Positions 53,148 to 63,045 of a DNA stretch of 64,000 bases are shown piece by piece. The notes under the pieces are model-generated. The model saw only the letters and a list, made by a program, of their open reading frames with translations, did no database searches and was not told the DNA's origin. The stretch is from the NCBI GenBank assembly GCA_029262115.1, contig JAJCZZ010000020.1:1-64000 (forward strand), in the 5' to 3' direction. Numbering within the stretch: position 1 is the stretch's first letter; every line of letters starts with the position of its first letter. The translations under genes and the position numbers were made by a program. The stretch comes from Gemmatimonadota bacterium. GTDB lineage: Bacteria; Gemmatimonadota; Gemmatimonadetes; Longimicrobiales; Gaopeijiaceae.

Positions 53148-54457
53148 GAACGGAGGGGGCTACGGGGAGTCGAGACCATCGAAGCGCGGGCGCGACCCGC
53201 CGCCCCGGCCAGCGTCCGGGCCAACCGCCGAGCCTCCGCGAAGCGTCCGGGCAGGCCCGGCCGGGACCACCAGTTCCCGGCCACGTGGAGGCCGCTGGGG
53301 ATGGGCACGTCGGCGAGCCCGCGCCAGGTCGTGTCCCACGCCGGCATGGACCCCCGAGCCACCGACAGTGGACGGCTGTCGTACCCGGTACACGCGCGAA
53401 ACTCAGAGACGGCCAGCTCGCCGAGTCCGGCGTCGTCCGGAGGGGCTCCGGCGCGGCTCGGGGCAGCACCCAGGTACGCCGTGTAGACGCCGGGACGCCC
53501 GAAGAGGCTGTCGTTGAAAGTCACACCGCGGAGGGCACGATTCCGCTCGGTGAAAGACACCTGGAAGCCCACCCCTCGCAGATCCGTGTCGGCGTGGAGG
53601 TGGACGATGCGGAGCACGTTGTAGCGCAGGCCTGCGGCGGCCCGGGCCAGGTCGGGGGCCGCGGCCTCCACGATGGACGCCGTGGCGCCGGCCGGTGGAG
53701 TGAGCACCACATGCTCCGCGTCGAAGGCGCCCCCGTCGGCGTGGAGCCGCCACCCGGCGCCCCTGCGCCGGAGGGTGCGCACCGGAGCCGAGAGCCGCAC
53801 GTGGGGCGCCAGCGCCCGGTGGAGGGCGGCGGGAAGCTCCTGCATGCCGTCGGGAAAGGAACACGCCGGAGCCGATGGGCCGTCCGACGTTCCGGCGCGG
53901 AGCAGGCGGGCCAACAGGCTCCTGCGGACGCCGAGACGCCGGAGCACCGGCGCCAGGGCCACGTCGACGTCCATGTCGTCGGGGTCGGAGCCGTACAGCC
54001 CACCGAACAGGGGGGCGACGAGGGTCTCGTAGATCTCGCGCCCCACCTTCCGGCGGAAGTAGGCGCCGACCCGCTCGCCCGGTGCGGCACCTGCCGTAAG
54101 CGGCTCCACCAGAAAGCGTAGCTTAGCAGCGGTGCCTACCACGTCCGAGGTTGCCAGGGCGCCGGCGGAGAGGGGCACCGCGTGAAGCCTGCCCTCGCGA
54201 TAGACGAACAGGTCGAGGTCCGGCGAGGCCGTGAGCAGCCGGTCGGTCAGGCCGAGCGCGTCGGTCAGGCGGGCCAGCTCCGGAGTTCGTCGGGTGCGCT
54301 GCGGGCCCCACTCCAGGATGCGCCCATCCACGCGCCCACTCCGGATCATCCCGCCGGCCCGGTCGTCCGCCTCGAGGATCACGAAGTCGGCACCGAGGCG
54401 TTCCAGCTCCCACCCCGCCACCAGCCCCGTGATGCCGGCTCCGACGATGGCGATCAT
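53144..54457 (-). CDS. hemY: oxygen-dependent protoporphyrinogen/coproporphyrinogen oxidase
   Basis: The 437-residue FAD enzyme starts MIAIVGAGITGLVAGWELER (dinucleotide-binding fold). ILEADDRAGGMIRSGRVDG and LEWGPQ follow. APLFGGLYGSDPDDMDVDVA is the family's middle signature, and LHVAGNWWSRPGLP is the C-terminal FAD motif. It oxidises protoporphyrinogen IX, or coproporphyrinogen III when used in the coproporphyrin-dependent route, as the HemQ-like gene would suggest. Start ATG 54457 overlaps the hemH stop. Confidence 0.88.
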   Translation of the reverse strand: MIAIVGAGITGLVAGWELERLGADFVILEADDRAGGMIRSGRVDGRILEWGPQRTRRTPELARLTDALGLTDRLLTASPDLDLFVYREGRLHAVPLSAGALATSDVVGTAAKLRFLVEPLTAGAAPGERVGAYFRRKVGREIYETLVAPLFGGLYGSDPDDMDVDVALAPVLRRLGVRRSLLARLLRAGTSDGPSAPACSFPDGMQELPAALHRALAPHVRLSAPVRTLRRRGAGWRLHADGGAFDAEHVVLTPPAGATASIVEAAAPDLARAAAGLRYNVLRIVHLHADTDLRGVGFQVSFTERNRALRGVTFNDSLFGRPGVYTAYLGAAPSRAGAPPDDAGLGELAVSEFRACTGYDSRPLSVARGSMPAWDTTWRGLADVPIPSGLHVAGNWWSRPGLPGRFAEARRLARTLAGAAGRARASMVSTPRSPLRS

Positions 54458-55590
54458 GTCCGGGTACCCTCGGTAAACGGGCTGGGCGGGAGGTCTCGGT
54501 TCCCGTTCGTGCACCATGTTCCGGACCACGGGGTGCACCGACACGGGCTCAGGATACCGGACGGAGCTTCGGGTGCCCCGGCGGCGCCGACCAGGTCCGC
54601 CAGGAAGCGGATGAACCCCTCGTCGTCGTGGGGAACCGGCACCCGGTGGAACTCCTTTCCCACGCCCTCGGCGAATTCCCTCAGGTCGTGATCTAGCTCC
54701 GCCAGCGTCTCGGACTGCTCGTGCATGAACGAGATGGGCACCACCACCAGTTGGCTCTCTGCCGCAACCCCGATGCGGTCCTCGTTGTCTGGCGACGTCC
54801 ACCGAATGCGGCGGTTGCCATGGTTCTGGAATCCTACGGCGTATCGATCCGCGCCCAGGCGACGTGCGATGTCCCGGCAGTGCTCGTCCACATACCGGTC
54901 GTAGCGGTTGCCCTCGTGGAGGTACTTGAGGGGCGTCCCGTGTACGGAAAAGTAGAGAAGCACGTCGGGGTCGGTCACCTGCAGATCCCTCTCGGCCGCC
55001 CATGCGCGGATCTGCTCCGTCCGGAGGCTCACATAGGCCGGGTGGTGGTGCCACCCCGAGACGGCCCGCACCCGAGGGGCCCACGCCGTCGCGTCCAATG
55101 CGCTCCGCACGGCCCCCAGGGCCGCCACGGTCGTCGACTGGCCGCAGAAGGGGTATACAGGTAGTGCTAGAAGGTCGGTCACCCCATCGGCCCTTGCCTC
55201 CTCCAGGCGCTGGGCGATGCTGGGCCCCGCGAACTGGAACGACGAATAGACGCGGGTGGGGCGGGCTTGGCTCCGCAACTCGACGTCGAGGGCCTCCGCC
55301 TGGGCGTCGGCCTGGGCGTTGAGCGGGGATCCCCCGATCTCCCGGTACTCCTCCACCAGTCCAGGCGTCCGCGCGAGGGCCAGCTCACGCGCTCGGGCCC
55401 CCGCGGCCTCGCCCGACTGGTCCTCCAGGCCCCCGTTCTGGAGGAAAATGCGCTCCAGGAAGGGCGCGACCGCCTCAGGCGTGGGCTCGGTCGGCTCGCC
55501 GAAGTTGATGAGGAGAATGCCCAGGAGTCCGTTGGGTACCATCCCCTGGGTCCGCTTCGGAAAGAAGGTCACCGGAGCCGGCTTGGTCAT
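54454..55590 (-). CDS. hemH: ferrochelatase
   Basis: The 378-residue product inserts ferrous iron into a porphyrin. LLGILLINFGEPTEPTPEAV opens the fold, VYPFCGQSTTVAAL sits in the middle, YFSVHGTPLKYLHEG holds the key histidine and FMHEQSETLAELDHDL the conserved acidic residue. The C-terminal 30 residues (after SGILSPC) look like a family-unrelated tail with three cysteines, possibly in-frame extension. The gene overlaps hemA (ATGA-type) and hemY. Confidence 0.9.
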   Translation of the reverse strand: MTKPAPVTFFPKRTQGMVPNGLLGILLINFGEPTEPTPEAVAPFLERIFLQNGGLEDQSGEAAGARARELALARTPGLVEEYREIGGSPLNAQADAQAEALDVELRSQARPTRVYSSFQFAGPSIAQRLEEARADGVTDLLALPVYPFCGQSTTVAALGAVRSALDATAWAPRVRAVSGWHHHPAYVSLRTEQIRAWAAERDLQVTDPDVLLYFSVHGTPLKYLHEGNRYDRYVDEHCRDIARRLGADRYAVGFQNHGNRRIRWTSPDNEDRIGVAAESQLVVVPISFMHEQSETLAELDHDLREFAEGVGKEFHRVPVPHDDEGFIRFLADLVGAAGAPEAPSGILSPCRCTPWSGTWCTNGNRDLPPSPFTEGTRT

Positions 55591-56870
55591 GTGGCGCCGT
55601 CACGAGGTGGGGGAACGTCGAACAGCGCGGCGGCGGCGTCCAGGAGACGGCGACCCTCCTCGGTAGAGCTGTCCGCTTGCCGCAGTGCGACCGTCGGTCC
55701 GTGAAGGAGAGAGCGAGCCACGGCCCGTGCCAAGCGATGGGCCTCGGCGCGTGCCTCCGGTGACTGACCACGCGCGAGCCGTTCGGCCTCTTCCCGTGCC
55801 CTCCCCAGCACCCGCTCACGGAGGTCCCGGAGCACCAGGACCGCGTGGCGGCTCCTCAGCCACGCCCCGAACGACGCCACTTCGGCCTCGACGATGGCTT
55901 CGGCCTCGGGCACCTTCTTCAGTCGCTTCGACCGTGCCTGGTCCACCTCCCGGGCCACGCGGTCGAGGTCTACGAGGTGGATGCCGTCCAGCTCCGTCAG
56001 GGCAGGATCGAACGCCCTGGGGTGGGAGAGGTCGACCAGGTAGCGCACACGGTCGGCGGACATCGACGCGAAATGCTCAGGGCGGAGAATCCCCTCCACG
56101 CCCGCGAGGGCTCCCACGATGATGTCGGCGTCGGCCACAAAGTCGGGCAGTCGCTCAAGGTCGACCCCCCGGCCACCGAGGGCGCCGGCCACGGTACGAG
56201 CGCGGACGACCGTGCGGTTGGCCACCACCAGTGAGGATACGCCACCCTTGCTTAGAAGTCGGGCCACGAGCGCACCCGTCTCCCCGGCGCCGATGACCAG
56301 GGCGGACGCACCCTCGATGGAGCCCGCATGCGCCCGGACCATGGCAAGGGCAGCGCCGACCAGCGAAGCGGTGCCCCGGCCGATGTCGGTCTCGGACCGG
56401 ACGCGCTTGCCGGTGGCGAGAGCCCGCTGGAAGAGGCGCTCGGTCACCGGCCCAGTCACGGAGGCCTCGCGGGCACGCTGAAGAGCGTGGCGCACCTGGC
56501 CCAGGATCTGCGCCTCGCCGTGCACGACGGAGTCCAGGCCAGCCGCCACCCGGAAAGCATGGCGCACGGCGGCGTCCGCCCGATAGTGGAAGGTATGGGC
56601 CGCCACCAGATGCCCGGACAACCCCTTCCGTCGGGAGAGGAGCCGGCGCACCGTGTCGGCGGCGCGCTCCGGGGACCGTCCTGTGGCGTACAGTTCCAGG
56701 CGTCCGCAGGTGCTTAGCGGCAGCGCTTCGGTGAGGATGCCGCGCTCCACTAGTTCGGCGGCGGCGGATTCCACGGTGTCGTGGGGGAGGTGGAGGCGTT
56801 CCCGGACGCCGGACTCAGCCACAACGTGGCTGGTGCCAAGGACGAACGGTTCGGTGAACAGCTCAGGCAA
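55587..56870 (-). CDS. hemA: glutamyl-tRNA reductase
   Basis: The 427-residue enzyme reduces glutamyl-tRNA to glutamate-1-semialdehyde. ALPLSTCGRLELYA contains the catalytic cysteine. HAFRVAAGLDSVVHGEAQIL with GQVRHAL is the family's strongest signature, and SALVIGAGETGALVARLLSK is the NADPH domain. It is the promoter-proximal gene of the heme operon, the usual control point. ATG 56870 is the start. Confidence 0.94.
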   Translation of the reverse strand: MPELFTEPFVLGTSHVVAESGVRERLHLPHDTVESAAAELVERGILTEALPLSTCGRLELYATGRSPERAADTVRRLLSRRKGLSGHLVAAHTFHYRADAAVRHAFRVAAGLDSVVHGEAQILGQVRHALQRAREASVTGPVTERLFQRALATGKRVRSETDIGRGTASLVGAALAMVRAHAGSIEGASALVIGAGETGALVARLLSKGGVSSLVVANRTVVRARTVAGALGGRGVDLERLPDFVADADIIVGALAGVEGILRPEHFASMSADRVRYLVDLSHPRAFDPALTELDGIHLVDLDRVAREVDQARSKRLKKVPEAEAIVEAEVASFGAWLRSRHAVLVLRDLRERVLGRAREEAERLARGQSPEARAEAHRLARAVARSLLHGPTVALRQADSSTEEGRRLLDAAAALFDVPPPRDGAT

Positions 56871-57235
56871 GGTTGTCCGTCCACTCTTCGGGGGTGGTCA
56901 GGACGCCGGCATGGAGCGGGATGTCCGATTTCGTGCAACGACGCGCCTCAGCGTCTCTCTGGAAATACACCAGACGGGAGAAGAGCGCGAGGTCTCGCCA
57001 CGCAGGAGGGACCACGCGGCATCCTGATGGAGGGATACGCCACGAGGTCGGGCGAGCGGTCCACCGAAGGGGGGTCGATCTCCGGCGCCGAACGCGCCGT
57101 GCTGTACCCCGATGGGCGGGTCTGCACGAGGCGAGGCCGGGAGCTCCGTGTTCTGACGAGACCCGCCGTCCCAGCAGCAGAGGCACGATGACCCGAAGGT
57201 CGTCGGGCAAGGCACTGCGGCGAGGGATGGTCACG
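56871..57235. other. intergenic region between tmk and hemA
   Basis: This gap should carry the heme operon promoter, but no near-consensus site is evident. A minus-strand open frame covers most of it (GTG 57234, one base after the tmk stop, to 56863). It ends EEWTDNLA and overlaps the hemA start, but its middle is arginine-rich and unlike a real protein, so I leave it uncalled. Confidence 0.4.
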
Positions 57236-57943
57236 TCAGAAGCGCCTGGGGGGACCCGTCCGGGCGGTCGCACGGATCGCACGCACGACATCGCTGTGGA
57301 CGGCCTCTACCGGACGTGGGGCCCCGGCGTCGTCCCCGATCGACACCACCACCCACGGCCCACCCGCCTCCTGATCCGCCAGCCATCGATACGCCCGCCG
57401 ACACGCGTCCATGTAGGATGAGTCCGCCTCATGGAGGTCCGCTCTGGCTTCCGTGTACGCCCTTCGACCCTTCTTTCCCAGGAGGACGGCGCTCGATTCG
57501 GCAGAGATGTCGAGAAGCAGTGTCAGGTCCGCTCTCGGCAGACCATACACTTCGTACTCCAGCCGTGAGAGCCAGTCCACGAAGCCGTCCCGACCCGCGT
57601 CGGGAACGCGGGCTGACTGGTGCGCCAGATTCGAAGCCACGTAGCGGTCGAGGACGACCACCTCGTTCTCGGACAGGAGCGTTTCCAACTCCCCCCGCGT
57701 TTCGAAGCGATCGCCGGCATAAAGCAGGCTCACCAACGACGGGTCGAGCGTCTCGAGCGAGCCGAAGCCGCCGTTCAGGTACCGGCTGATGGCTTCCGCG
57801 AAGAAGGTCCGGCCGTAGCGTGGAAAGGAGAGCATTCCAACGGTCATCCCCTCACCGAGGAGATGGTCCCGGAGCAGCGCTGCCTGCGTGCCCTTGCCCG
57901 AGGCGTCGATGCCTTCGATCGCGATGAGTTTGCCGGACGGCAT
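57236..57943 (-). CDS. tmk: thymidylate kinase
   Basis: The 235-residue protein phosphorylates dTMP to d[23 protein letters not shown] is the P-loop. [16 protein letters not shown] resembles the DRY substrate motif, and [12 protein letters not shown] the conserved lid-side strand. [17 protein letters not shown] follows the typical FPRY(G/T). I chose ATG 57943 because the N-terminal extension of the longer frame is unconserved. It precedes the heme operon on the same strand. Confidence 0.92.
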   Translation of the reverse strand: MPSGKLIAIEGIDASGKGTQAALLRDHLLGEGMTVGMLSFPRYGRTFFAEAISRYLNGGFGSLETLDPSLVSLLYAGDRFETRGELETLLSENEVVVLDRYVASNLAHQSARVPDAGRDGFVDWLSRLEYEVYGLPRADLTLLLDISAESSAVLLGKKGRRAYTEARADLHEADSSYMDACRRAYRWLADQEAGGPWVVVSIGDDAGAPRPVEAVHSDVVRAIRATARTGPPRRF

Positions 57944-58032
57944 GCGGAAACCTTGTTGCGAGCGGCGTGGCCCGCAATATGGGTCACACGCGGGCTCGCG
58001 AGAAGCCACTTCACCTTAGGGGCGACTACCCG

Positions 58033-58659
58033 ATGAACGGACCTTCACCCGACGTTCGCCACCCGATCGAGGCCGCCGAACGGCTGGGCTTCCTCAAGAA
58101 CTTCATCACCCGACCGAGCATCTTGGTCGGCGACTACACGTATTACGACGATCCCGCCGGCGTGGATCGCTTCGAACGGAACGTGCTCTACCACTTTGAC
58201 TTCATCGGCGACCGTCTGATCATCGGGCGCTTCTGCTCGATCGCCGCCGAGACCCGCTTCATCATGAACGGCGGGAACCATCCGACCGACTGGTTCACCA
58301 CCTATCCGTTTCCGGTGTTCGGGGGTGGGTGGGAATCGGCTCAGCCGGAGGCGTGGCCCAACCGGGGCGACACCGTCGTGGGGCACGACGTCTGGATCGG
58401 CTACGGCGCGACGATCATGCCGGGCGTAACCATCGGAAACGGCGCCATCGTGGCCTCCAAGGCGGTGGTCACCAGGGACGTCGAGCCGTTCGCGATCGTG
58501 GGTGGGAACCCCGCCGAAGTGATCCGCTTCCGGTTCGACGCCGAGATGCGGGCCGTGCTGACCGAGATCGCGTGGTGGAACTGGGACGCGGCAAAGATCA
58601 CACGGAATGTGCGCGCGATCTGTTCCGGGGATCTTGAAGGGCTGCGGGCGACTGGCTGA
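58033..58659 (+). CDS. CatB-related hexapeptide O-acetyltransferase
   Basis: The 208-residue protein has the left-handed beta-helix repeats of xenobiotic (Vat/CatB) acetyltransferases. [20 protein letters not shown] opens the coil, [18 protein letters not shown] contains the catalytic histidine of the family, and [20 protein letters not shown] with [20 protein letters not shown] are hexapeptide repeats. Such enzymes acetylate chloramphenicol, streptogramins or sugars. No drug specificity can be read from sequence. ATG 58033 has a modest AGGGG site upstream. Confidence 0.88.
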   Translation: MNGPSPDVRHPIEAAERLGFLKNFITRPSILVGDYTYYDDPAGVDRFERNVLYHFDFIGDRLIIGRFCSIAAETRFIMNGGNHPTDWFTTYPFPVFGGGWESAQPEAWPNRGDTVVGHDVWIGYGATIMPGVTIGNGAIVASKAVVTRDVEPFAIVGGNPAEVIRFRFDAEMRAVLTEIAWWNWDAAKITRNVRAICSGDLEGLRATG

Positions 58660-58731
58660 TCCGTCCTCCACATTGCAGGCCGAGAAACCAGTGCGGGCGA
58701 GCGGCAGCACGTACGCGGGACGTTCACGGGC

Positions 58732-60813
58732 TCAGGCCGGTGTGCCCGCCTCCGCCTCGGCGGGCGAACGATCCTCGGAGACGATCGGCAGGCCGAACGT
58801 GAACACCGACCCGATGGCCGGGGTCGACTCGACCCAGATCCTGCCGGAGTGGGCCTCGACGATTCCCTTCACGATTGCTAGCCCGAGGCCGGCGCCGCCG
58901 ACCGTACCTTCGTCCTGCCAGAAGCGCTCGAACAGCCGACTGGTCTTCTCCGGAGCGATGCCCGGCCCAGAGTCCTGCACGGAGATCTGAACCTCCTGGG
59001 CGCGCGCGTTCGCGCGGATTACGACGATCGGCTCATCGCCCGCGTGCTTGAGAGCATTGCCGACCAGGTTGGCGATCACCTGGAGCAGCCGCGGCCGATC
59101 ACCCAGGATATTCGGAAGGCCCGCCGGGAGTTCGACGCTCAGCGTTCCACCGGCCTTCGTCACGGCAGGCTGGAGTTGCGTCGCCGATTCGGCGATGAGG
59201 TCGTCCAACTCGACAGGCTTCAGGTCGACGCGGAACTGACCGGCCTCCATTCGGCTGACGTCCAATAGGCCCTCCACCAACTCGCTCATCCGTGAACCCA
59301 CCCTCTGGATCACGCCCGCCTGAACCTTGATCTGGTCTTCGGACAGGATATCCATCTGCAGAAGCGAGGCGGCACCCAGGATGGTACCGATAGGGTCACG
59401 GAGATCGTGGGAGATGACTTGCAGGAGATAGTCCCGATCCTTCAAAGCAGACTCCGCGGTAGCTCGGGCCTGGTCGACGCCGGTATAGACGCGCACGCTC
59501 TCGAGCTTCGTCGCCAAGCGCCGCGCAAGCTCCTCCAGGACCAGGAGGTCTCCGCCGGCGTACCGCAGCTCGGGATGCGTCGAGATCAGCAGGATACCCC
59601 CGTTCGTCTGGTCGGGGCCCGGGACCGCAACGGTGACCATGGAGGCGATGTCCGCATCCGTCAGTAGCGTCGCCGAGGCACCCTGTCCCAGTCTCGTCTC
59701 GAGCGACTCGCGCGTTCCGGCGACAATGAGATGCGAGCCGATCCGCTCGTCCTCGCCAGGCACCGTAAATATCGAACGACCCTCTCCCGTCACCCACGCT
59801 TCGATGCGGTCGGCAACCTCCGCGTCGATCCCGGGTCCCCGGGCCGAGCCTACCCAGACCTCGTCCGGGCCTCCTCCGGGCGTGGCGATGACGCAGAGAT
59901 CTGCCCACGCCGGTGCGACCAGCTCCGCTAGCCGATGCAGAGTATCCGCGGGATCGAATCCGTTCGCGAGGGCCGCACCCGCCTGGGCCAGAAAGCGCAG
60001 CCGGTTGGCCTCGCGTCGCTGCGACGTGACGTCCGCGATCGTACCGACGACCCGCGCCACCCTCCTGGTGTCTCCTTGCCCCCTAACGGCCGGCTGGGCG
60101 CTGAGCTCGATCCACCGAACGACGCCCTCAGGATCGAGTTCCGTCAGGAATTCGGTACCCGTGCGCTTGGCGTCTATGTCCTCGGCTGCGTTGAGTATCA
60201 GGGTACTCACCTTCGCCCGGTGATCCTGCTTCACACGTGCCAGGAAGTCGGGGAGCGGGGTCTCGACATCGGGCGACAGACCCATGAGGTGGCACCCGGC
60301 CACGTCACATTGGGCGTTTCCCGTGCGGGGGTCGTACTCCCAGATACCGATCCCCGAGGAAACCACGGCGATCTCCAGCCGCTCGCGCGTCCGCTCCAGA
60401 GCCGTTCGGGACTCGTGGGAACCGATCACGGAAACGAGTCTATCGCGGAGTTCCGCCCCGTTCAGCTTGCGCTTGGGGAGATACCCATAGGCTCCGGCGC
60501 TCATCAGGCGGGCCGCGATCTCCTCGTCGGTCTGGCCAGTGAGAACGATTACCGGGACTTCGATGCCATGCTCCTGGATCCACTCCAGGAAGTCGTGGCC
60601 GGTGCCGTCCGGCAGGTTGTAGTCGAGGAGCACACAGTCGAAGTCGTCCGCCGTCAGGTGGTGGACGGCTACTTCGAGGGTGCCCGCCTCCTCTATGGCC
60701 GCCTCGTACCCCACGTGGTCCAACTCCTCACGGATCGTCAGCCGGTCAACCGCGTCGTCGTCGACGACCAGGATGCGAACCTCATCCCGAGCCGTATGCG
60801 TAAAGTCGTTCAT
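58732..60813 (-). CDS. hybrid sensor: receiver-PAS-GAF-histidine kinase
   Basis: The 693-residue protein begins with a receiver domain (VRILVVDDDAVDRLTI, phospho-acceptor Asp64 in VLLDYNLPDG). A PAS domain is next (about 145-270, GIWEYDPRTGNAQ), then a GAF domain (about 285-440). The kinase core has VISHDLRDPIGTILGA with the phospho-histidine, LVGNALKHAGDEP, DSGPGIAPE and GGAGLGLAIVKGI. No transmembrane helices are visible, so it is cytoplasmic. It overlaps the response regulator gene (ATGA) and receives its phosphate or signal from that cascade. Confidence 0.88.
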   Translation of the reverse strand: MNDFTHTARDEVRILVVDDDAVDRLTIREELDHVGYEAAIEEAGTLEVAVHHLTADDFDCVLLDYNLPDGTGHDFLEWIQEHGIEVPVIVLTGQTDEEIAARLMSAGAYGYLPKRKLNGAELRDRLVSVIGSHESRTALERTRERLEIAVVSSGIGIWEYDPRTGNAQCDVAGCHLMGLSPDVETPLPDFLARVKQDHRAKVSTLILNAAEDIDAKRTGTEFLTELDPEGVVRWIELSAQPAVRGQGDTRRVARVVGTIADVTSQRREANRLRFLAQAGAALANGFDPADTLHRLAELVAPAWADLCVIATPGGGPDEVWVGSARGPGIDAEVADRIEAWVTGEGRSIFTVPGEDERIGSHLIVAGTRESLETRLGQGASATLLTDADIASMVTVAVPGPDQTNGGILLISTHPELRYAGGDLLVLEELARRLATKLESVRVYTGVDQARATAESALKDRDYLLQVISHDLRDPIGTILGAASLLQMDILSEDQIKVQAGVIQRVGSRMSELVEGLLDVSRMEAGQFRVDLKPVELDDLIAESATQLQPAVTKAGGTLSVELPAGLPNILGDRPRLLQVIANLVGNALKHAGDEPIVVIRANARAQEVQISVQDSGPGIAPEKTSRLFERFWQDEGTVGGAGLGLAIVKGIVEAHSGRIWVESTPAIGSVFTFGLPIVSEDRSPAEAEAGTPA

Positions 60814-61229
60814 GGAAGCTCGTTCATGGCCCAGTAATCCCGGAACCGGACCAGCATCGCGGTCAGGTCAGAGGTGGCGAGTGGCTTGAGGAGGTACCCG
60901 GCAACGGCAAGGTCATACGCCTCGATCCGGTCGCGCTCGTGGTCCGAGGTCGTGAGCACCACCACGGGTACGCGGCGGAGGGCGTCGTCGCCGCGCATCT
61001 CGCGGAGCAGCTCGAGGCCGCTCATCCGGGGCATGTTCAGATCCAGGAGAACGAGAAGCCCCTTGGTGAGCGAGGGGGAGCCTCGGAGCCATTCCAGTGC
61101 CTCCTCGCCGTTTCGCTTGACCGTGAGTTCCGCGTTCAGAGCCGCGTCCTGGAAGGCAAACTCCACGTTCATCACATCGATATCGTCGTCTTCGACCAAC
61201 AGTAGTCGCTCGATCGCGCCTATGGACAC
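60810..61229 (-). CDS. Rcp1-like single-domain response regulator
   Basis: The 139-residue protein is a lone receiver. It has the acidic cluster LLVEDDDIDVMNVEFAF, the phospho-acceptor Asp in LVLLDLNMPRMSGLELL, the T/S in VVVLTTSDHERD and the lysine in YLLKPLATSD. The Rcp1-like pattern (NGEEALEWLRG) is common in single-domain regulators that serve phytochrome-type kinases. It overlaps the hybrid kinase (ATGA) on one side and abuts the ethylene-receptor-like kinase on the other, so it is probably the shuttle between them. Confidence 0.9.
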   Translation of the reverse strand: MSIGAIERLLLVEDDDIDVMNVEFAFQDAALNAELTVKRNGEEALEWLRGSPSLTKGLLVLLDLNMPRMSGLELLREMRGDDALRRVPVVVLTTSDHERDRIEAYDLAVAGYLLKPLATSDLTAMLVRFRDYWAMNELP

Positions 61230-62818
61230 TAGCTGTCACTCCTCGGGTCGAGGGGCCACGTGAAACGAAAGGTCGCACCTTCTCCAAGGCTGGACTCGAC
61301 CCAGGCGCGCCCTCCCTGCTCCCGCATAATTTTCTGTACCAGGGACAAGCCGATTCCCGTACCTGTGCCCGGAGCGTCCGAGTCGGGATCCAGACGCTGG
61401 AAGATCTCCCAGATGCGGTCCTGATGCTGCGGCGCGATGCCCATGCCGTCGTCCGAAACGCTGAACTCGATGAACGCGCCGTCTTTTTTCGCCGTAATTC
61501 CGATTCGACTGTCCGCATACCGAAGGGCATTCGAAACGAGGTTCTGCACAACCTGATGAAGGCGCACTCTCTCGGCACGTAAAGTCGGCGCAGTAACGTC
61601 CACATGTACGGCGAGGTCGGGCGGTGGGTCGAGGAGTTGTACAATGTCCCGGACAAAGGGCTCCAATTGAATCTCCTCTATGGACTCCGTGGTCCGACCC
61701 ACCCGGGAGTACGCCAACAGGCCGTCCACCATCCCCTCCATTTTGTGAACCCGCCCCTTCATGAGGCCCAGGAACTCGTCCGAACGGTCCGTCGGTCGGT
61801 CCTCCAACTCGCGGCCCAAGAAGGTGGCGAGGTTGGCGATACCCCTCAGGGGAGCCTTGAGGTCGTGCGAGGCCACGTAGGCGAAACGATCGAGCTCCTC
61901 GTTTCGGCGCCGCAGTGTCTCGGTCACTCGGGCCAGCTCCTCGTTGCGCTCCTCCAGCCGAGCCTGCTCCGCTTCGGCGCGGGCCCGTGCTCGGGCCTCC
62001 TCTTTTCGCAGTCTCCGCTGCGCCGCCGCAGAACGTGCCTGCGTCACGTCGACCTGGGTCACCAGCACGGTGCCGTCGGGCTGGAGGCCGGCGCTGGTGT
62101 GGAGGATCCGACTGCGGTTGCCCGTTCCGACCGACACCTCGAAGGCGGCTGGCCGACCGGCCGCGGCGCCGGCGAGGGCCTCGACCATCACGTCGGCGTC
62201 GTCCCCCATGTTCCACGGGTCGAGAAGTTCAGGAAGGGTCGTGGGTGGAGTGTCTCCTCCGAATCCATACGAGGTGAGCATTTCCTCGGAGATGCTCACA
62301 GCACCAGTCTCTGGATCCCACCCGAAGCTATGGAGCCCGGCCAGCGCCTGCGCTTGTTGCAGCGCGCCAGAGGACTGCTCCAGCGCCCGGCGGCGGGTGT
62401 CGGACATCCGCGCGTCCCTGAGGAGTTCCAACGCCTTCGGTACGAGCGGTGGAAGCGCGATCGCGGTCGCCACCGAAGCCACGGCCGTGACCGCTTTGGC
62501 GCCGCCGCTCCACCAGTAGTCAGGTCGCCAGACCGTCCAGATGCCGAGAACGTGGGTCAGACCGCAGGCTAAGATGAAGACGCCGAACGCGAGGAACATC
62601 AGACCGTACGGAGCGCCCTGTTCCAGCGGTGACCTGTCGGAGCCCTCGAGAATCTGCCGGCCTCGATACACCGAGTAGGCCAGTGTCGCGGGGATCGCGA
62701 AGTAGGCCAGCGCGATGAAGCCGTCGGCCAGGACGTGCGTCCATAAGAGGCCCGGCTGCCACAGATAGCACATCCCATGGGGCATGAAGGCACCGGAAAA
62801 TCCTTGCACAAGGTCCAT
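61229..62818 (-). CDS. ethylene-receptor-like (ETR1-type) sensor histidine kinase
   Basis: The 529-residue protein has an N-terminal domain of three to four helices that matches the plant/cyanobacterial ethylene-binding domain. PHGMCYLWQPGLLWTHVLAD and GFIALAYFAIP give Asp32, Tyr39 and Pro43, and FILACGLTHVLGIWTVW gives Cys85 and His89. These correspond to Asp25, Tyr32, Pro36, Cys65 and His69 of ETR1, which hold copper and ethylene. A PAS-like region, a coiled coil (about 270-300) and a kinase follow (ASHDLKAPLRGIANLA, LVSNALRYADS, DDGMGIAP, GTGIGLSLV). ATG 62818 is preferred over a TTG upstream. Confidence 0.85.
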   Translation of the reverse strand: MDLVQGFSGAFMPHGMCYLWQPGLLWTHVLADGFIALAYFAIPATLAYSVYRGRQILEGSDRSPLEQGAPYGLMFLAFGVFILACGLTHVLGIWTVWRPDYWWSGGAKAVTAVASVATAIALPPLVPKALELLRDARMSDTRRRALEQSSGALQQAQALAGLHSFGWDPETGAVSISEEMLTSYGFGGDTPPTTLPELLDPWNMGDDADVMVEALAGAAAGRPAAFEVSVGTGNRSRILHTSAGLQPDGTVLVTQVDVTQARSAAAQRRLRKEEARARARAEAEQARLEERNEELARVTETLRRRNEELDRFAYVASHDLKAPLRGIANLATFLGRELEDRPTDRSDEFLGLMKGRVHKMEGMVDGLLAYSRVGRTTESIEEIQLEPFVRDIVQLLDPPPDLAVHVDVTAPTLRAERVRLHQVVQNLVSNALRYADSRIGITAKKDGAFIEFSVSDDGMGIAPQHQDRIWEIFQRLDPDSDAPGTGTGIGLSLVQKIMREQGGRAWVESSLGEGATFRFTWPLDPRSDS

Positions 62819-63045
62819 ACAGTACCCTGGGTTATGGACTACCAAGTAGAGAACGGACCGATCGCGGTGCAATAATCACACCGAGGTGGCCAAAGTCTGC
62901 CGGCCGGCTCTCGATCGGGGCCCACCGATTCCTCGAGCTCACGCACCCGGCGCGCGTGTGTGATCGAAGCTCCACGACGCGTCCGCCTCGGCTCCGATCT
63001 TCTCTCGATGGCCACGCCAACGTAGCCCGCCGCGTGGCCGTGGTT

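Noticed and set aside
56863-57234. Minus-strand open frame between tmk and hemA
   Set aside because: It is well placed next to tmk but its middle is arginine-rich and no motif is recognisable; left as intergenic.
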